From the NCBI GenBank assembly GCA_964472385.1, contig CAYYLT010000144.1:1-8457 (forward strand): DNA of 8,457 nucleotides, written 5' to 3'. The translations under genes were made by a program, and so were the position numbers. The notes under the pieces were generated by a model. That model did not search any database. It was not told the origin of the DNA and saw only the letters and a list, made by a program, of their open reading frames with translations. This document shows, one piece after another, positions 6,177-8,457 of this stretch (positions are counted from its first letter, which is position 1; every line of letters begins with the position of its first letter). Source of the DNA: JAGXLC01 sp964472385. GTDB lineage: Bacteria > Bacteroidota > Bacteroidia > Bacteroidales > UBA12077.

Positions 6177-6205
6177 CAATGCATTAAAATTTTGCCAATG
6201 CATTG
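6177..6205. repeat. 9-bp stem-loop between DPP IV and DUF2784 genes
   Basis: CAATGCATT (6177-6185) pairs perfectly with AATGCATTG (6197-6205) around an 11-base AT-rich loop. The right arm is itself part of the self-complementary CAATGCATTG (6196-6205). It starts 16 bases after the DPP IV stop on the minus strand. No T tract follows in that direction, so it may be an mRNA 3'-end or processing structure rather than an intrinsic terminator. Confidence 0.45.
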
Positions 6206-6220
6206 CGCGCTCAGGATCAA

Positions 6221-8398
6221 TCAAAGATTTTCTTGAATAAACCGGGTCATTCGGGTATACAAGTGAAAGGTTGTATTACCTCCGGATAAACCATGATCCT
6301 TATCAGGATAAAATTGCATTTCGAAATGTTTATTGGCTTTCACAAGTTCCCGGGCCAATTCAACAGAATTCTGGAAATGTACGTTATCATCCCCTGTACC
6401 ATGAATCAGCAGGTAGTCTCCTTTCAAACCATCAACATGATGAATGGGTGAATGGGCATCGTAACCTTCCGGATTATTCCGGGGTAATCCCATAAATCGC
6501 TCAGTATAGATGGTATCATAATATCGCCAGTTGGTCACCGGAGCTACAGCAATAGCCATAGCAAAAGTTTCATTTCCCTGGAACAGGCAGTTGGATGCCA
6601 TATAGCCTCCGTAACTCCATCCAAAAATACCAATCCGGTTTGCATCGATATAACTGAGATCCCCAAAATATTGAGCAGCTTCTATTTGATCGATGGTTTC
6701 ATATTTTCCCAGCTGGCCATAGGTCATTTTTTTGAAATCCTGACCTCTGGCACCGGTACCCCGGTTGTCTACCACAGCAATGATATAGCCTTTTTGTGTC
6801 AACATTTGAAACCAGGCCTGTCGCCTTCCCCATTTTTCGGTAACTTCCTGAGAACCCGGACCACCATATAGATACATAAAAAGCGGATACTGCTTTTCAG
6901 GATCAAATTCAGCGGGGGTGATCATATAGGCATTCAGATCAAATTCACTAGAGGGGGTATTGATGCGGAGGAAACGTTTATCCTGAAAACCATAGGTCTT
7001 CGCTTTCTGCACCAATTCCCGGTTGTCTTCCAGTACCCGGATCAGTTTTCCGTTACGTTTGTACAATGATACCTTTAATGGCGCATTTGCCTCTGCATGA
7101 TAGTTGATATAATATTTAAAACCCCTGCTGAATACCGCTTTATGCCAGCCCTTATTTTTTGTAAGCTTCCTTTTACCGGTTCCATCTTTTTTTACGGAGT
7201 AAACCGATCGCCTCAGTGGAGATTCTTCTGCAGACTGATACAATATCCGGTCATTGCTTTCATCATAACCGATGAAATCCGTAACATCCCAATCTCCCGT
7301 GGTGACAGGGTTCAGCAGGTCGCCCTGCATATTATACAAATAAAGATGGTTATAACCACTTTTCTCGCTGTAAACAATAAAACCCGTTCCGTTATCAACA
7401 AAGGTGGGATAATCATCCCCCACTTCAGAAATATAATAGGGATTGGTTTCTTGATAAATAACCGCTGATTGACCTGTAGTGGCATTGGCCAGCATTATTT
7501 CAACATGATTCTGCAGCCGGTTCATTCTGACCATGCACAACCGGTTGTTATCAGGAGTCCATTTAATACGCGGAATATATTGATCGGTTTCCTCTCCTGT
7601 ATCCATCTCCCGGACAGCAGCGCTTTGAAGATGATAAACAAAAATTCTTACGATAGCATTTTGCTCACCGGCCTTGGGATATTTGAATGTATAATCCTGC
7701 GGATATAACGAATCAAGGTACATATTCATATGAAACGTTTTTACCCTGCGTTCGTCAAATTTGTAAAAAGCAATTCGATCGCCACCGGGCGACCAGTGAA
7801 AACCCTGTGTAAAAGCAAATTCTTCTTCATAAACCCAGTCGGTGGTACCATTGATGATGCGGTTATGCTCCCCGTCATGCGTTATCTGTTGCTCTTTACT
7901 GCTTTGCAAATGCTTGATGAAAATGTTGTTGTTTCTGACAAATCCCACTTTCAATCCATCGGGAGAAAAAGTGGCTAACCGCTGCGGCCCTTTGCGGCTC
8001 AATGGCTTTAATGTGTTATTAATCCGGTTATAAATATAGTACCTGGCAGTATACGATCTTCGGTATATGGGCTGAATATCGGTAGCCAACAAGATTTTAT
8101 TTTCATCTTCACTGAATTCATAAGCCCCGATCCATGTTATCTTATCATAATCCCCCACATCAAACAATGTATCTACAGCGGCGCCCGTCTTGTAACTATA
8201 CTTGATGACAGCGGAACGTCTTTTTATTACCGTGTAATGAGCGCCATCATTCATAGAACGAAGGCCAAGAACAGATTTTTGATGAAATTTATGATCCTTG
8301 AAAATATCTTCTAAGGTGATCTCCTTATAGGGCTGCTGGGCAAAAGAGATGCTTACGGCGAAAAGGAGCATGCAGGAAAGGTGGAATAGAATTTTCAC
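6221..8398 (-). CDS. Dipeptidyl peptidase IV, exported (S9B)
   Basis: DPP IV removes Xaa-Pro and Xaa-Ala dipeptides from peptide N-termini. This 725-residue protein has a signal peptide ending at SFA-20, an N-terminal eight-bladed propeller domain to about residue 480, and a C-terminal alpha/beta-hydrolase domain. The catalytic triad is Ser595 (GWSYGG, 593-598), Asp670 (HGTGDDNVHF) and His702 (DKDHGLSGG); the spacing of 75 and 32 nearly equals that of human DPP IV (630, 708, 740). DWVYEEEF at 187-194 supplies the paired Glu (192, 193) that hold the free amino terminus. Length and sequence follow the Porphyromonas DPP IV closely, so dipeptidyl rather than tripeptidyl release is favoured, though PtpA-like activity is not excluded. 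The start is GTG: an in-frame stop lies two codons upstream and the next ATG would remove half of the signal peptide. Together with the tricorn homolog it suggests periplasmic peptide breakdown. Confidence 0.95.
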   Translation of the reverse strand: MKILFHLSCMLLFAVSISFAQQPYKEITLEDIFKDHKFHQKSVLGLRSMNDGAHYTVIKRRSAVIKYSYKTGAAVDTLFDVGDYDKITWIGAYEFSEDENKILLATDIQPIYRRSYTARYYIYNRINNTLKPLSRKGPQRLATFSPDGLKVGFVRNNNIFIKHLQSSKEQQITHDGEHNRIINGTTDWVYEEEFAFTQGFHWSPGGDRIAFYKFDERRVKTFHMNMYLDSLYPQDYTFKYPKAGEQNAIVRIFVYHLQSAAVREMDTGEETDQYIPRIKWTPDNNRLCMVRMNRLQNHVEIMLANATTGQSAVIYQETNPYYISEVGDDYPTFVDNGTGFIVYSEKSGYNHLYLYNMQGDLLNPVTTGDWDVTDFIGYDESNDRILYQSAEESPLRRSVYSVKKDGTGKRKLTKNKGWHKAVFSRGFKYYINYHAEANAPLKVSLYKRNGKLIRVLEDNRELVQKAKTYGFQDKRFLRINTPSSEFDLNAYMITPAEFDPEKQYPLFMYLYGGPGSQEVTEKWGRRQAWFQMLTQKGYIIAVVDNRGTGARGQDFKKMTYGQLGKYETIDQIEAAQYFGDLSYIDANRIGIFGWSYGGYMASNCLFQGNETFAMAIAVAPVTNWRYYDTIYTERFMGLPRNNPEGYDAHSPIHHVDGLKGDYLLIHGTGDDNVHFQNSVELARELVKANKHFEMQFYPDKDHGLSGGNTTFHLYTRMTRFIQENL

Positions 8399-8440
8399 AA
8401 GATTTTATTTATTTAATTGGCCTTGTGTAACTTACCATGC

Positions 8441-8448
8441 CAAAATAA
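8441..8448 (-). promoter_or_regulatory. Possible -7 element for DPP IV
   Basis: On the minus strand this reads TTATTTTG, seven of eight positions of TAnnTTTG, and would give a leader of roughly 37 bases. The -33 box would fall at or beyond the window edge and cannot be checked. Nothing else is apparent in 8399-8457. Confidence 0.3.
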
Positions 8449-8457
8449 TCATTTCCT

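Noticed and set aside
7097..7468. Plus-strand open frame of 123 codons opposite the DPP IV gene
   Set aside because: It lies wholly within the DPP IV propeller on the opposite strand and has no plausible promoter or family features.

Overview
The window looks like chromosomal DNA of a Bacteroidota bacterium, probably of the order Bacteroidales or Marinilabiliales. The reasons are an AT-rich composition, promoters with the phylum-specific TTTG / TAnnTTTG architecture (one perfect copy before the thioredoxin gene), near absence of Shine-Dalgarno sequences, and a dipeptidyl peptidase IV that resembles the Porphyromonas type. All functional calls come from reading translations and motifs; no search was run.

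Layout, left to right. (1) Positions 1-230 hold a nested palindromic repeat. (2) 231-3512 (+) encodes an exported tricorn-type protease with two beta-propellers, a PDZ domain and a complete serine-protease core. (3) 3552-3600 is a second, smaller copy of the palindromic repeat. (4) 3676-4309 (+) is a 32-nt-overlapping gene pair with the size, order and overlap of a minimal nucleotidyltransferase/HepT (MNT-HEPN) toxin-antitoxin module, but both proteins have lost their signature catalytic residues. (5) 4462-4965 (+) is a thioredoxin-fold lipoprotein with its own strong promoter. (6) A third repeat copy starts on its stop codon. (7) 5200-5598 (+) is methylglyoxal synthase (mgsA). (8) Convergent to it, on the minus strand, are a small DUF2784-type membrane protein (5740-6132) and, upstream of that, dipeptidyl peptidase IV (6221-8398). 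No gene-free stretch exceeds 300 bases.

The two large genes are both exported peptidases. Tricorn is known to trim oligopeptides to short pieces and DPP IV removes Xaa-Pro/Ala dipeptides, so both fit peptide scavenging in the periplasm, although they lie on opposite strands and are not one operon. The thioredoxin lipoprotein belongs to the same compartment. MgsA is cytosolic and handles carbon overflow.

The most unusual content is the MNT/HepT-like pair with a doubly degenerate active site, intact reading frames and a promoter that sits almost on its start codon. The degenerate HepT motif lies exactly inside a 14-bp-arm imperfect palindrome, which suggests a templated mutation. A family of intergenic palindromes with the end sequence TAACCTGCATTATTCAT, in one long and two short forms, is the second item of interest.
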